This document shows positions 10,780 through 20,743 of a stretch of 64,000 bases of DNA, in pieces. Numbering within the stretch: the stretch's first letter is position 1; every line of letters begins with the position of its first letter. The stretch is from Silene latifolia (taxonomy: Eukaryota; Streptophyta; Magnoliopsida; Caryophyllales; Caryophyllaceae): contig NC_133537.1 of the NCBI RefSeq assembly GCF_048544455.1, positions 19,343,541-19,407,540 on the forward strand. The letters are read 5' to 3'. The position numbers and the translations under genes were made by a program. The notes under the pieces were generated by a model, which worked only from the letters and a program-made list of their open reading frames with translations, did not search any database and was not told the origin of the DNA.

Positions 10780-12120
10780 TGTAACACCCCGTACACCGTA
10801 ACGCCTTACCAAGGACCATTCCAAAGTATATGACGGTGTCACCATCTCGGTTTTCGAGGAGGTAGATCAAATTAGACAATACAAGAACAATATTATATCA
10901 TTAGAATATCTATTACAATATCATTCTATTCAAGGTCCCTAAAATAAAGTTCAATTACAACACTTGTGATTCTACATCTCTAGACCAGTAGCGTGATGAC
11001 TCGATCCCTCCAATCCCAGCAGCAGTAATCAACAATACCTGCTAAACCAACTGCTCACCATCCCCGAATGGATCACCGCAGATACCACAAAACAACACGG
11101 GGTCAGTACTGACTAATCAAGTATAAGATAAGACAATAAAGTAAACAGCTGATCATCCGCCATCTCAACCTTACCACATCGTATCATAATTGACTACACC
11201 GCGAAGGGTGTAGCCCTGCCAGACTACCCATCGCAACAGGTAGCCCTCGCCGCCAGTGGGTGACCGCAGTCCATTCCCACCTAGTCCAGCTCATCATCGA
11301 GCGACTAACATTCCCTGTCCCTTAATGTGCACATCCCCTCCCGTGGCGGGTTCCACGGAGGGCGAACTAGGGTGTGGAGCCACTCCCGCAAGTGACTCCA
11401 CCACAATCACAATCACATGACCCAGCTGTCATGCCACAACGACATCATCACCCCAACACCCATACTCCGATGATCAGCAGATAGCCACAAATTACAATAC
11501 AATCATAATCTCAAATCAATTAACAGTAGACTGAGTAGGGAGACCCTACCTCATCGCAAAGCATGAAAGACTTCCAACTACAGCCGCGCACGACTCCAAT
11601 AAGCACCCTAACAATGATAACCATGTCCTATTACACGGCTATACTCAAAGAATCATTCAAAAGGGCACAAGGCAGAAACTTACCTAACCTTGCACATCGG
11701 TGACGACATAGACAACCACCACCCACGTCCTCCTTGCTCCGCGAATCCCGACATTCCCATGGTAGGGGTTTAAGCTAATCCCTTTAAGGTATGAGGCTAT
11801 GGAGTGATAGAGTAGGGAGATGGTCTAGGGTTAGAGAAAGAGAAACTGTCGAGGAAATGAGAAAATAGAAATGAATCTCGCGAACTCGCATTTATAATAA
11901 CGTGTCGACAGCAGCCATACTCGGTCGAGTATATGAATACTCGGCCGAGTAGAACCCACTCGGTCGAGTATTGGTGATACTCGGCCGAGTGGCCCCCGCT
12001 AGGTCGAGTAACTAACCTATACATCTCCTATTACCAGTCTGATCCTACACCATTCATCCCTAAGGTCTGTTTGGTCAATAAGATTGGTCAACAACGTTCT
12101 TAAAGATCCTGGGTGTTACA
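10780..12120 (-). repeat. Element A 5' LTR
   Basis: 1341 bp, TGTAACACCC to GGGTGTTACA. In element orientation, a five-unit palindrome array (11918-12011) lies about 20 bp upstream of a putative TATA box (11891-11896, TATAAA on minus). This LTR would carry the promoter. Confidence 0.92.
11918..12011. repeat. U3 palindrome array of element A
   Basis: Five units with cores GGTCGAG, GGCCGAG, GGTCGAG, GGCCGAG and AGGTCGAG, alternating. It is identical in the 3' LTR (5731-5824). Placement immediately upstream of the TATA box suggests a regulatory element, which is an inference. Confidence 0.85.
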
Positions 12121-12553
12121 AGTAACTTGGTTTTCAATTGTTATCGATTAGGTAGTATTATCAATCATTAACTTTTCATATGACTTGGCTTAGCCATCGA
12201 AAAAGCCATATGCTGTTAGAAATTGTATCAGAACATTAAAGCATGCTTGGTGCAGAGAAAAGAAGGCTGTGTAATTCGATTATCCTTCTCCGAAACCCAT
12301 AACTGATTGCCAATCGCCTTAACAACATTAGTTGACCAAATGAACATAACACTGGTGGATTCAACGAAAGTGTATCATTTATCAATTCTGTTATTCGGGT
12401 TGCGGAAACTACAAACTATAAAACAAAATGCATACGCTGAACGAAGTGAGATGAGGGAAGAGGGAAGAAAAAAATGAATTGGGGGAGGAGTTGAAAAAAT
12501 GACAAGGGTAAAAGTGTAAATGACGTATGTGAAAAAGCAATACCCAAAAATAA

Positions 12554-12807
12554 AGGACCACGCAAAAAGAGTATTATTAGGCAACAAATAGAATCACAGA
12601 AATTTGTGCTCGCTAACTGGCTACTTCGCTAAACATATAGTGCACTCAAACCTCTTATTTTTTTTTTTTCAATTCTAGGTTAAGTTCTTTGTTGATTAGA
12701 TACTTTAACGGCAAGAGTTGTCACAATTCTACTTTATTTTTTTTAGAATTTTAATTTTTAGCTTTTAAGTGGTTCGCAAAATTTAGAATTAGTGTTTCTT
12801 TTATTCA
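12554..12807. other. Intergenic DNA
   Basis: AT-rich, with a poly-T run near 12657-12669. Nothing else recognised. Confidence 0.5.
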
Positions 12808-13694
12808 TTTTTTGTCAGAAACTACCTTTTATTTAGGGTCATTTGTGAACAACTACCTTTTATTTTATTTTTGGCTTTCAACTACCTTTCATTTCTTCAT
12901 CTGCGAAAGACTACCAAAATTCCACCTCCTACGAAAAAAAGTGTACTTTCCAGCATTGACTTGCTCTTTTCTCCCTTTTTCACACATATAACCCACATTT
13001 CTCCCTTTGTTCACCAAACAAAATCCGAAAAAGCTCATCTCCATGCCCAACACCTTATCAAAAGTTTGTTCAAAGCAATATCAACGCATCAACCATCTCA
13101 ATCTCTATCTCCGTCGTCACTTTTACTACCACTTTCACCTTCACCCTTACAATTCAACAACCTTATAGACTAATCATGATTCATCAACCTACTGTCCATC
13201 TAAGTCATATTAAAGTACCCTCTTTCTCTCTTCATAGTAAAGATGGTAAAACTAATGAGATAGTAGCACACAAGTGATCCTAAGAGTGAATTCATGATTA
13301 TTTTCGAATAGTTAACCCTAGGAGTTAATTTTGCCCATAAGGCCATAATAGATCATTATTGTTGAAGAATTATCTACCATATTCAAATTAATATCAATGA
13401 TGATTTTGTTTCCGTAATTAGGACTTTGATTTGGGTAAGAGAGAGACAAATTGAAGTGATTAATGTTGAGTTTAATCAATCTTTATCGTCAATTATTAGG
13501 GTTATGAAGTAAAGAGTTAGATTCAACATGAAATGGTAAGCCAACGCCGGAAAATTCACTTTTTTTTCGTCGGAAGTAGAGTTTTGGTAGTCTTTCGCAA
13601 AATGAAGAAATAAAAGGTAGTTGAAAGTCAAAAATAAAATGAAAGCTAGTTGTTCACAAATGACCCTAAATAAAAGATAATTTCTGACAAAAAA
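12808..13694. mobile_element. Fold-back element with about 155-bp terminal inverted repeats
   Basis: 12808-12966 and 13536-13694 are imperfect reverse complements, sharing TTTTTTGTCAGAAA at the tips and phrases such as ATTTAGGGTCATTTGTGAACAACTA further in. The length of about 890 bp and long inverted repeats fit a non-autonomous MULE or fold-back element. No target-site duplication was found. The 100-codon plus-strand frame at 12871-13173 starts inside the repeat and is serine/proline-rich. It is regarded as chance. Confidence 0.65.
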
Positions 13695-14012
13695 CCCTAA
13701 AATGTATTCTTCAATACAATACAGGCAAGTAACTCTCCATCCCCTACACAAATACTAATATTTCTCGATTCATAGGGATTCATTTATTGCGCTATATATC
13801 TGCTTTCATTTGCTAATATATAACAAGTCAAGAGTTGGAACTATAGAAGCAATACACAAGCATCAGTATCATTTCCTACATCTCAATTTTTATTGTCTTA
13901 TTACTTTTCTTTTTAAAGATGATTTAACAAAAAAATTGAGAAAATAACAACAGTGCCCCTTAACTTAATTAAGGAGAAATAATGACAACTTAATTGTAAT
14001 GGGAGGTGGTAG
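13695..14012. other. Intergenic DNA
   Basis: AT-rich with no feature that can be supported. Confidence 0.5.
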
Positions 14013-14128
14013 ACTGGTAGTAGCTATTAGAGAATATTAGGAATATATTATATTAGTGATTATTAGGAAATATATTATCATGAGATAATATATATTAGTT
14101 AAGATATTATGATGTAGCTACTACTAGT
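14013..14128. mobile_element. Small AT-rich hairpin, probable MITE remnant
   Basis: ACTGGTAGTAGCTA (14013-14026) pairs with TAGCTACTACTAGT (14115-14128), with one mismatch in 14. The interior is rich in AATATATTAT phrases and would also fold. No duplication was identified at the edges. Confidence 0.45.
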
Positions 14129-14706
14129 AAGGGCGATTTTAGATGTACATTCTATTACCTTATTAAACTTAGACATGGGACAATTAATTTGAGATAAATT
14201 TAGAGAGAAAAATGAACGATAAAAATTAGATCTAGAGAATACACTATCATAACCTACTACATCATAGAAAATGAAAGAGCAATTGAAAAAAAAAGTGAAA
14301 AGAGTTGAAAACGAAAAGAGACACTTAAACAGACCCGTGAGTGCTCGGGGTCACAAAACTAGTTAGTTTTTCATAGTCAAGGGCGCACGAGTGTCTTTGC
14401 TCAGCTAACCAGCATTAGCACTCAGTATAGTTTTTAACTATGTGGTCGGGTGTTCGATTCTTACAGCATCATGTTATCAATTCTTACATCCATATTTAAG
14501 GCTTATCTTCCCAAATCACAGCTGAAATTATCAATGTCACTTCACTGGATTTACGGAAAGAAAATAACTTAACAACCGCTTAAAATTCCATCTAGTAAAA
14601 AGCTTATTTTTCACCGCGCCCTTGAATTACAGTCAACTACATGATTAATCGTTAATCAGTGTCTATAAGCTCCTGTAATATTCCAGTGGACATCACTTTG
14701 CAAGTA
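14129..14706. other. Intergenic DNA
   Basis: No gene or repeat recognised. The right edge provides the TTTGA target site of the Copia element. Confidence 0.5.
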
Positions 14707-14711
14707 TTTGA

Positions 14712-14960
14712 TATAAGACAAAGAGGTTTATGTGAATTGTAATTGTATATTAATTAGTCTGAGAGAATGTACAACATATATAGTTAGAGATGATAGCTAA
14801 ATAAGGAGAGGAGCCTATACAATTGTGCTAATTGATACTAATTGATTGACAGAAAATATGTATGCTATATTTACAATTATTTGACGCTATATGATGAGAT
14901 TATGTAGGATTAGGTGTATCTTTTGAGTTGGAGAAATCTTGAGATATTATACTGTTAATA
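14712..14960 (-). repeat. Copia 3' LTR
   Basis: 249 bp, nearly identical to 19176-19429 apart from a short AT repeat difference and a few bases. A purine tract lies immediately inside on the minus strand (14961-14977, complement of CGCCCCCTCAAGTTGGA). Confidence 0.92.
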
Positions 14961-14977
14961 CGCCCCCTCAAGTTGGA

Positions 14978-15931
14978 CATTCTTTCGATAAGGCCAAGCT
15001 TGGTCCGTAAGTCTTGGTATTGTTGTTTGTGCAGCGGCTTGGTAAGGATATCTGCAAGTTGATCTTTGCTCGCGACATGAGAAATGCGAATTTGACCTTG
15101 GTGAAGTTGTTGTTTGACAAAGTGAAAGGAGATGTCCATGTGCTTCATCAGGGAGTGGAAGACGTGATTCTTGGCATAGAGTGTGGCGGAGATGTTATCA
15201 CAAAAAATGGCGGGTGGTTTGTTGACGGTTAGATTCAGTTCAGAGAGGAGGTTGCTAAGCCACATAGTTTCGGTTGCAACAGAGACAACAACGCGAAATT
15301 CAGCTTCAGTGGTGGAGAGGGCAATGCCTTTTTGTTTCTTGGAGGACCAGGAGATTGGATTGCGTCCAAGATAAACAATGTAGCCTGTTGTCGAGAAGAA
15401 GTTGTCTTTGTCACCTCCAAAGTCAGCATCACAAAAGGCATGGAGACAAAGAGGGGAGAGTTTATAGAGTTGAATTCCATGGGTTTGAGTCCTTTGAAGG
15501 TAACGAAGCAGACGTTTTAGTGCAGTCCAATGATTAGTAGTGGGGTGATGGAGGAATTGAGCAAGGCGGTTGATGGTGAAAGCGATATCGGGTCGAGTGA
15601 GAGATAAATATTGCAAGCTCCCAATAATGGCTCGATAGGTGGAGTGGTCTTGAATTACTTTGTTGTCTTCTCGTAGGAGAGGGGGTGATGTAGCCATATG
15701 GGTGGTGTTTGGTTTTGCATCAGCCATGTTATATTTCGTAAGAAGGTCATTTATATATTTAGACTGACTTAAATGAAGGCCAAGGGCATTAGGAGTAACC
15801 TCAATGCCAAGGAAGTATGACAGAGGTCCGAGATCTTTGAGAGAGAAACGTTTAGAAATAGCAGTGAAGAAGGTTTGTAGGTGAGAAGGATTTGGTCCTA
15901 TAATAATTATATCATCTACATAAATAAGCAT
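14978..15931 (-). pseudogene. Copia RT C-terminal half and RNase H
   Basis: Starts with the RT catalytic box (LIYVDDIIIIG, codons 2-12), then the FSLKDLGPLSYFLGIEV block, then the RNase H region with FCDADFGGD, STTEAEF and the terminal LADILTKPL phrase. This is the normal end of a Copia polyprotein. In the RNase H box DADFGGD departs from the usual DADWAG spacing. The frame is separated by a shift from the upstream RT half, so this piece is not translated as part of a polyprotein. Confidence 0.9.
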
Positions 15932-16050
15932 ATAGAGGCTGGTTTTGCCGGTTTGTAAAATAAATAAAGAGGGATTAGAAATTGATTGAGTGAAGCCAAC
16001 GGTAGTGAGATATGATTTTAGTTCGCTGTACCAAGCTCGAGGAGCTTGTT

Positions 16051-17091
16051 TTAGTCCATAAATAGCTTTGTGCAGTTTGCAAACAAAGTCAGGTTGGTTT
16101 GATCAACAAATCCAGGTGGTTGTGTCATGAATACCTCATCTGTCAGCGTGCCTTGTAGGAATGCATTATTTATGTCAAGCTGACGGAGGGGCCAGGCTTT
16201 AGCTACGGCCAAAGAGAGAATTAGGCGTACGGTGGCGGGTTTGAAAACGGGACTGAATGTTTCCGTATAGTCAATGCCTGGTCGTTGGTGAAATCCTTTT
16301 ACGACTAGGCGAGCTTTGTGTTGTTTAAGGGTTCCATCAGGATGATATTTATTCCTATATACCCATTTACATCCAACGATGTTTCGAGCGGAGGAACAGG
16401 GTACCAGGGTCCATGTATGGTTGCGAGCAAGGGCATTATATTCATCTTGCATCGCTTGACGCCAATGTGGAAGAAAGAGGGCCTGTTTTACGATATTAGG
16501 AAGGCTTGTGGCCGAGGTGGAGATATGAGCAAGTTTAGCATATTTTGGGTTCGGCTTTCGAATATTATTTTTGAGCCGAGTGACAGCCTTGTCTGGCGGA
16601 GGGAGAATCGGTTCAGACCGAGATGAAGATGGGGCAGAGGTGGTGGAGTGTTGTTCAACAGAGGGTTCAGAGGAAGGAGGAGGTGTGATCGTGGGTTGGG
16701 TGGGGGTTCGACATGTGTAGACAAAGCGAACAGGAGGTTTTGGACGGGGAGGCTGGGCAGCAGGTTCAGGTGGCAGTGTAGTGGTGGTGGTCGGTAGGAT
16801 AGGGAGAGATAGTGTGGCCCATTCGTCGGGGGCGGGAGAGGGCGATGAGTCCGTAGACAATTTATAGAAAGGGTAGATATCGTCATAAAATTTAACGTGA
16901 CGCGAGGTGTAGATACGATGAGTTTTGGGGTCAAGGCAATGAAAGGCGCTTTGAGTGGTCGAGTAACCAATAAAAACACACGGAATAGAGCGGTTTTCTA
17001 ATTTATGCTTGGTGTAGGGCCTTAACCAAGGGTAGCAGAGACACCCGAAATTATGAAGATTGGTGTAGCCGGGTTGTTTGTTGTGAATCAC
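16051..17091 (-). pseudogene. Copia integrase C-terminus and RT N-terminal half
   Basis: Begins in the integrase C-terminal part (FGCLCYPWLRPY, VFIGYSTTQSAFHCLDP), passes through a proline/serine-rich linker, then enters RT: TWTLVPCSSARNIVGCKWVYR, KARLVVKGFHQ, and LDINNAFLQGTL with the first catalytic Asp. It breaks just after this at about 16080, where the correct frame continues on another register up to the YVDD segment at 15931. Confidence 0.88.
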
Positions 17092-17617
17092 ATAATAGGG
17101 AGAGTTGCCTTGGAGTGAGCGGGTGGGAAGGCGATTTATTATATAAGTTGCAGTACTAAAAGCGAAAGGCCAGTACTAGGTCGGTAGACGGGCGTGGTTA
17201 AGAAGAGCTACGCCCGTTTCAACTATGTGACGGTGTCTCCTTTCAGCATAACCATTGTGTTCGAGAGTATGCGGGGGAGATGTGGAATGAGAAATACCGT
17301 TGTTAAGTAGATTGGTTGTTAATTTAATATATTCTCCTCCATTATCGGAAAAGAAATGTTTAAATGGGTTTACTAAAATGTTTCTCTACAAGCGCTTTAA
17401 ATTGTGCAAACAATTGACTAGTGTCGGACTTTCGTTTTAAGGGATACAGCCAAATATACTTGCTATAGTGATCGACGAATACGATATAGTATTTATAATG
17501 GTCGAACGAAGTGATTGGGCTTGTCCAAAGATCCGAAAAAATAAGGTCCAATGGTGTGCGTTGGTTGTGAACGACGAGGTAGAAAATGGTAGCTTTTTGC
17601 TCTTTGCGATGTTGCAC
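17092..17617 (-). pseudogene. Copia integrase core, frameshifted
   Basis: The 17360-17617 frame carries PLDLIFSDLW and VDHYSKYIWLYPL, the first catalytic Asp region of the integrase core. The second half (17092-17360) is in another register. It includes an in-frame stop where the usual LPTxYW phrase is expected (the CTAG near 17176 on plus). Confidence 0.82.
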
Positions 17618-18438
17618 GATTCACAGTGAGAATAATCAAAAATAGAAAACGTTAAATTTTTATTAATGATCTTGATTACATCATATGTTGGGTGGCCTAA
17701 CTTATGATGCCAAGATAACGAAGGGGGTCCTTTAATAGAAGCATAGATTTTTGGTTTAGGAGGACACCACTCGTACACGCCGTCTTTAACTCGGCCCTGG
17801 AGAAGTATGGCTCCCGTCGCCATCGCCTTAACAAAGAAACAATCATGGGAAAAAATAACATAAGCTTGGTTATCGCGACATAATTTAGAAATAGAAATTA
17901 TATTTCGCGAGATTCGTGGGACATGAAGAACATATTTAAATTGAAGCGATTGCAAATTAAAATTACCTATGTTGGCGATTGGTATGGCGGAACCATCTCC
18001 TATGATGAGGTCATCAAAGCCGGTGTATGGAGAGTGGAAGGCAAGAGTGTCCAGGTCTTGGGTAACGTGATGACTTGCAGCACTGTCAAGGAGAAAATTC
18101 GGGTTTAAGAGTGTCGAGGCAGTGGTGGCAGTGTGTGCTTGGTATGTGGTGTGCGGCTGTCGATTGGTTGACGGGGCAGGAAACACAATGTTTGGAAATA
18201 ATTTCCGAAACAGAGGACAATTGGCGATGACATGGCCTGTTTCACGACACCATTGGCATCGGCCTTTGAAGGGACGGGGGTTTGAGGAGTTTGCGGATTG
18301 GTTGGTGGCTGCATATTGTGGATTCGAGGCAGGTTGATTGGAATATCGATATTGGCCATGGTTTTGGTTATGGCCATGGTGGGCCGGGTTGGCAGAAGAA
18401 GTGAAATGATTGTAGGTGGGTTGGTGTTTGATAAACAA
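17618..18438 (-). pseudogene. Copia nucleocapsid, protease and pre-integrase segment
   Basis: The open minus frame 17437-18438 has a zinc knuckle at residues 61-74 (CQWCRETGHVIANC, a proper C-x2-C-x4-H-x4-C). The protease active site is at 118-120 (LLDSAASHH, Ala where Gly is usual). The pre-integrase HHKLGHP and its CESCNIAKSKKLPF zinc ligands follow. The correct frame is lost near 17617, before the integrase core. Confidence 0.9.
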
Positions 18439-19150
18439 TTTGTATTGTAGTAATTTTTCGTGAGAGCCTCGAAACGAATTGGTGTGTCTCGGGCTCGGAT
18501 TGGATCAATGATAGGTTTATAAAGTTCATAGTCGAGGCCCTTAAGGACCTTCGAAACGACATCTTCAGGATCTATTATCTTGCCCATAAGAGCAAGTTGA
18601 TCCACACACGCTTTGATGGAATGAACGTAGTCGGTGATGGTTTGATCCGTGGTTTTGACTATGGAATCGAGTTTATCTTTAAGTTGTTGGATGTGAATAC
18701 GCGAAGGGTTTGCATATGTGTGGGCGAGGATATCCCACGCTTCTTTCGGTGTTTTTGCCCGTACAATGAGGGTTTGTAGGGCTGCGGTTATGGTGCCCAT
18801 AAGGACGCCGAGGATAAGACCGTCTTGCTTGATCCAAGACAGGTGCGCAGGGTTTGGATTCTCCTGTTTGTTGGCATCAACAATGGTAAGAGGGGGAGTG
18901 GGTTCGGATCCATCAAGGAATCCGAGAAGGCTTAGAGCAAAAAGGATATTGGTGAGTTGGAATCGCCAGGTGTAGTTAAGGGGTGTGAGCTTGACTACGT
19001 GGCTGAGGTTCAGGGCTGTGAGAGGTTGAGCCGTGTTGTGTGGGTTGGGGATAAGGGTGTCGTTAGTGGTGTTAGGCAGGGTGAGACACGGATGAGGAAG
19101 GGTGTGTTGGTGGCGTTTGAATGAGTTGACGTTTGGGTCGTAGGAGATTG
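18400..19150 (-). pseudogene. Copia gag N-terminal part
   Basis: The minus frame 18105-18800 carries the UBN2-type gag domain (AKTPKEAWDILAHTY, LKDKLDSIVKTTDQTITDYV, VLKGLDYELYKPI). The reading frame is open upstream of the ATG at 18800 to about 19150 and includes HVVKLTPLNYTWRF, the typical N-terminal gag phrase, so the true start is upstream. A frameshift at about 18400 separates it from the zinc-knuckle part. Confidence 0.85.
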
Positions 19151-19167
19151 GATCGCTGTAGACTCGA

Positions 19168-19175
19168 TGATACCA
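19168..19175 (-). promoter_or_regulatory. Copia primer binding site, short
   Basis: TGGTATCA on the minus strand directly abuts the 5' LTR. It matches 8 bases of the initiator-Met tRNA 3' end and then diverges (TCGAGTC). Short matches are usual in Copia. Confidence 0.7.
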
Positions 19176-19429
19176 TATAAGACAAAGAGGTTTATGTGAA
19201 TTGTAATTGTATATTAATTAGTCTGAGAGAATGTACAATATATATATATAGTTAGAGATGATAGCTAAATAAGGAGAGCAGCCTATACAATTGTGCTAAT
19301 TGATACTAATTGATTGACAGAAAATATGTATGCTATATTTACAATTATTTGACAGCTATATGATGAGATTATGTAGGATTAGGTGTATCTTTTGAGTTGG
19401 AGATATCTTGAGATATTATACTGTTAATA
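19176..19429 (-). repeat. Copia 5' LTR
   Basis: 254 bp and the upstream copy in element orientation. Begins TATTAACAG and ends CTTATA on the minus strand. Confidence 0.92.
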
Positions 19430-19434
19430 TTTGA

Positions 19435-19664
19435 AGCACGGAGAATGTAATGGAGAGGAAGTCGAGTCCTTAGCAATGTTATGGATCAAGCCGAGTCTTT
19501 AGTAAAAGGCAACCATTGTTCCTCGGTATTTGCTTGCTTCCGCTGAAGGCATCACTTTTTTCGACTCACAGTGCGAAGGATACAATATACAGCCAGTTAC
19601 ATCAAGGCTAACATTTGTGTGTTTTTTTCCCTGCTATCGTCTAAATCTTGGCCCGCTGAAGTAT
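19435..19664. other. Intergenic DNA between the Copia element and the TRIM
   Basis: No open frame or repeat recognised. Confidence 0.5.
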
Positions 19665-19669
19665 ACCTT

Positions 19670-19843
19670 TATTAGGAGATTGGGCCTATACTAGGCCCGG
19701 CTACCATTAGGGTTTGCCATTAGGGTTAGGGTTTGCCATTAAGTTGGGAGGTATTATAAATACCTCACCATATCGATGTAAAACAACATCAACCAATAAT
19801 ACAAATCTCTCTTATTATCGTCTCCCCCTCTATAATCTTATCA
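19670..19843 (+). repeat. TRIM 5' LTR
   Basis: TATTAGGAG to CTTATCA. It contains a 17-bp palindrome GGGCCTATACTAGGCCC (19683-19699), a telomere-like TTAGGGTTAGGGTTT (19720-19734), and a 19-bp palindrome (19748-19766) centred on the TATA box TATAAATA (19755-19762). Confidence 0.92.
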
Positions 19844-19856
19844 TGGTATCAGAGCC
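19844..19856 (+). promoter_or_regulatory. TRIM primer binding site (initiator Met tRNA)
   Basis: TGGTATCAGAGCC with no gap to the LTR. Confidence 0.92.
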
Positions 19857-19898
19857 TCTTTCTTGAGAACTCTAAAAACCGCTGCTTCCGCTTTCTTG

Positions 19899-19929
19899 CC
19901 GGTGGGCGAAAATGAACAACGCCCACCGG
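19899..19929 (+). repeat. Hairpin in the TRIM leader
   Basis: CCGGTGGGCG (19899-19908) and CGCCCACCGG (19920-19929) form a perfect 10-bp GC-rich stem around an 11-nt A-rich loop, 43 bp after the primer site. The position is where retroelement packaging or dimerisation signals lie, but that role is inferred. Confidence 0.8.
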
Positions 19930-20564
19930 TGGAATTTCCAATATAGTAATACTCTTTCTTTCTAATACTCAAAAAAAAAAAAATTATGACTATTGATCTT
20001 GGTCGGATCATCAAAGTTGTAGCTAAGAGTTGAAGAATTTTCTAGTGGAGCATTATTACTAACAGATTGTTGTTAGTAAGGATTCTGTATGTGCTCTTCT
20101 TTGTTTTAGGAAGTGTTGACCGTACAATAACAATCATGATAATCCCCTCGACATATTGAACGGAGCCATTGATAATCTGATTTCATCTTCTTTGATACTT
20201 AATTAAAAGTTTTCAAATTCGTTAAAGGTGGTACAAAATTTGTTTGGAGTTCGAAAAACTTAGCGTTCTCCAAATATTGAAACTGACGATAATTTTCCGT
20301 TTATTGAAATTTGTCAGGTTCGATTAGGGTTCCCGCAAATTAACTCATACTTTCGACAAGTCCGAAAAAATTAACGTTCTTGTTCGAAGAAATTTCTAGC
20401 GAGTCTTTATACTCGTTTATCTTACCACTTTTCGAAGACGAAGATGATTGATGAAGATCGAAAAAGATGAAGATTGAAGATTTCATTTTTTCTTTTTATA
20501 TTTTCTTTGTATTTCTCCAATCGCAAAGTTCGTACTATTTACTGCCTTTACGATTGCGGGAGGG

Positions 20565-20738
20565 TATTAGGAGATTGGGCCTATACTAGGCCCGGCTACC
20601 ATTAGGGTTTGCCATTAGGGTTAGGGTTTGCCATTAAGTTGGGAGTTATTATAAATAACTCACCATATCGATGTAAAACAACATCAACCAATAATACAAA
20701 TCTCTCTTATTATCGTCTCCCCCTCTATAATCTTATCA
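20565..20738 (+). repeat. TRIM 3' LTR
   Basis: Same length as the 5' LTR and identical except for T at 20646 and A at the paired position 20658 of the TATA-centred palindrome (20643-20661). Confidence 0.92.
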
Positions 20739-20743
20739 ACCTT

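Larger units (their letters stand above)
4597..12120 (-). mobile_element. Element A: complete non-autonomous LTR retrotransposon with Tekay-like ends
   Basis: The element is 7.5 kb, with near-identical LTRs of 1337 and 1341 bp that start TGTAACACCC and end GGTGTTACA. TSD AGTAA is at 4592-4596 and 12121-12125. The initiator-Met primer site next to the right LTR and the purine tract next to the left LTR fix the orientation as minus. The LTR ends, the primer type and the stem-loop by the purine tract resemble Tekay/Del chromoviruses. The interior has no gag, protease, RT or integrase, only a decayed Athila ORF1-type gene. It must have been mobilised in trans. Confidence 0.9.
4316..12545. mobile_element. 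hAT-like MITE (about 700 bp) split by element A
   Basis: A perfect 21-bp inverted repeat (4317-4337, GGTATTGCTTTTTCACATACG, and its complement at 12524-12544) begins imperfect terminal repeats of about 80 bp. The outside bases are AAAAATAA on both sides (4308-4315, 12546-12553), an 8-bp duplication as expected for hAT elements, although of low complexity. Removing element A and one AGTAA joins 4316-4596 to 12126-12545. The interval is therefore an older DNA transposon used as a landing site. No transposase frame remains. Confidence 0.6.
14712..19429 (-). mobile_element. Ty1/Copia retrotransposon, complete ends, decayed gag-pol
   Basis: The element is 4.7 kb with LTRs of 249 and 254 bp and TSD TTTGA (14707-14711, 19430-19434). 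The domain order on the minus strand is gag, zinc knuckle, protease, integrase, RT, RNase H, the order that defines Copia. The LTR tips are TATAAG and TTAATA on the plus strand rather than TG and CA. Several frameshifts and at least one stop make it non-autonomous. Confidence 0.92.
19670..20738 (+). mobile_element. TRIM: miniature LTR retrotransposon (1069 bp)
   Basis: Two 174-bp LTRs, TSD ACCTT (19665-19669, 20739-20743), a 13-bp initiator-Met primer site directly after the first LTR and a purine tract (GCGGGAGGG) before the second. The 721-bp interior has no coding frame. This is the definition of a terminal-repeat retrotransposon in miniature, and mobilisation needs an autonomous partner. 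The LTRs differ at just two bases, so the insertion is young. Confidence 0.92.

Noticed and set aside
12871..13173. 100-codon plus-strand frame
   Set aside because: Begins in the inverted repeat of a fold-back element; Ser/Pro-rich low complexity.
19720..19734. Interstitial telomere
   Set aside because: Only two telomere-like units, within the TRIM LTR and repeated in its other LTR; a promoter motif is more likely than a telomere scar.
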